This document shows, piece by piece, positions 63,246-64,000 of a stretch of DNA of 64,000 nt. Where the stretch lies: contig CM034411.1 of assembly GCA_019925095.2 (NCBI GenBank), forward strand, positions 11,966,001 through 12,030,000, in the 5' to 3' direction. Below the pieces are notes generated by a model. That model worked only from the letters and a program-made list of their open reading frames with translations. It made no database searches and was not told the DNA's origin. The position numbers were made by a program, and so were the translations under genes. This DNA is from Dendrolimus kikuchii (Eukaryota > Arthropoda > Insecta > Lepidoptera > Lasiocampidae). Every line of letters begins with the position of its first letter. The stretch's first letter is position 1.

Positions 63246-63968
63246 GTCTTTCTACCAATGGTAAGGTAAGAGGATGGACTGTATGTATAACATATAGAAT
63301 CCGTGAATCGAATGCAATAAATGCAATTTAATTTTTCATTTCCGTCAGTCACACTAATGTCGACTGCACGGTATAGCGTCGAAACAAAGGGACACAAAAT
63401 CTCATTAACCGACAAACAATACCCAATCGAGTGGCGGACGTACGAAATTACAATGAAGTTGAACGTAATCGGATCGACTGATGCCGGTTTGATTGGAAGT
63501 GGCTTGTAACTCGAGCAAGTTGCTAAACGTCGGCCTATTTGCACTGGATCAATGTGAGAAACATGCAAAAACAAAACCTTCATCAATGAACATAATCAAT
63601 CTTTTTTTTTTCTAACCAGCGGACGTTTGTAGTTTAGTTCTTGCGATTCTCGGAGATGAACGGGCTTTATTTTTAATAAACACGTATCTGTGTACTCGTG
63701 AGATCAAAAGTGGTTTAATTGGAGAGCACACTCGCAACTGATTGCTTTGTCACATACACTCCTGTCGTAATGTGCGTGTACTATATACGTTCAAATTAAA
63801 AACCACGAGTGAAGTCCGCTCTCCTTCGTCATTCGTCAAGAACTTTATCATTCTAATTGGATGCAAAGTTCAACATGAATAGGTCTTTTTGACGGGAACT
63901 TGAAGAGGGCTGTATTGCTGTGCAGAATTATCACGACTCTAGGAAATAAGTATCTCGCCGACTATTCG
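63246..63968. other. Unassigned sequence
   Basis: Nothing recognised. Confidence 0.4.
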
Positions 63969-64000
63969 TTGCCAAGTGGTAGAGCATTGTCCCGTCTGGA
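63969..64000 (+). mobile_element. SINE-A copy, short class, cut by the window edge
   Basis: TTGCCAAGTGGTAGAGCATT then GTCCCGTCTGGA matches the short-class 5' start and the first ~30 bp of the body. Confidence 0.65.

Noticed and set aside
63131..63586. 151-residue minus-strand open frame
   Set aside because: It overlaps the R1-like C-terminus in a different phase. The part outside that overlap has no motif or coding bias I can support.

Overview
This window looks like nuclear DNA from a moth or butterfly (Lepidoptera). The case rests on repeats: LINE 3' ends that finish in (ATGT)n, tRNA-like SINEs with CGGGTTCGA-type B boxes, the widespread 'GACTTCGTCCGCG ... GGGATAAAAAGTATCC' repeat, and mariner, PIF/Harbinger and R1-like fragments. 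The sequence is AT-rich with short GC-rich islands. I cannot name the species. I found no host protein gene that I can support. Every recognisable coding stretch is a piece of a transposable element, and all are broken.

Layout. 0-8 kb: a solo LTR (375-880), the first antisense SINE-A, an endonuclease-like retroelement C-terminus (4.5-4.95 kb), a LINE tail with target-site duplication (TSD), and the first foldback element FB-1 (6.4-6.9 kb). 8-14 kb: mostly unassigned AT-rich DNA. 14.57-18.05 kb: a decayed PIF/Harbinger element with remnants of both its genes. 18-29 kb: a hAT-like MITE, an R1-like C-terminus, several SINE-A copies and the longest open frame in the window, a mariner-like transposase (26.16-27.11 kb, minus). 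29-38 kb: dense nested repeats, a second LTR piece, a MITE, and several strong DNA hairpins. 38.0-38.8 kb: a 172-bp satellite block. 41.2-42.7 kb: a Tc1/mariner element with a LINE nested inside it. 43.7-44.2 kb: the best copy of the endonuclease-like C-terminus. 46-54 kb: two more FB-1 copies, the longest LINE 3' copy, a 372-bp retroposon with 13-bp TSD, and a second R1-like C-terminus. 55.6-57.2 kb: an element with ~125-bp terminal inverted repeats (TIRs), a central GC-rich 130-bp triplicated array, and 102-bp direct repeats on both sides. 60.5-61.9 kb: diverged 176-bp tandem repeats beside a GC-rich, promoter-like patch. 62-64 kb: more LINE, SINE-A and R1-like sequence, with a SINE-A running off the right edge.

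Nothing here works as an operon or pathway. The elements relate to each other by nesting and age. LINE and SINE insertions with readable TSDs sit inside older DNA elements (41.29-41.62 kb in the mariner element, 53.60-53.83 kb in FB-1, ~49.0-49.6 kb in a MITE), which gives a relative order of insertion. The window would suit a heterochromatic or piRNA-cluster-like region, but that is inference. The most unusual structures are the 55.6-57.2 kb element, the FB-1 foldback family, a short SINE-A subfamily with a fixed 5' end, and the perfect inverted repeat at 32.63-32.75 kb.

Labels such as SINE-A, SINE-B, SINE-C, LINE-M, FB-1, MITE-D, MITE-I and Rep-E are my own working names for repeat groups seen in this window. 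They are not database names.
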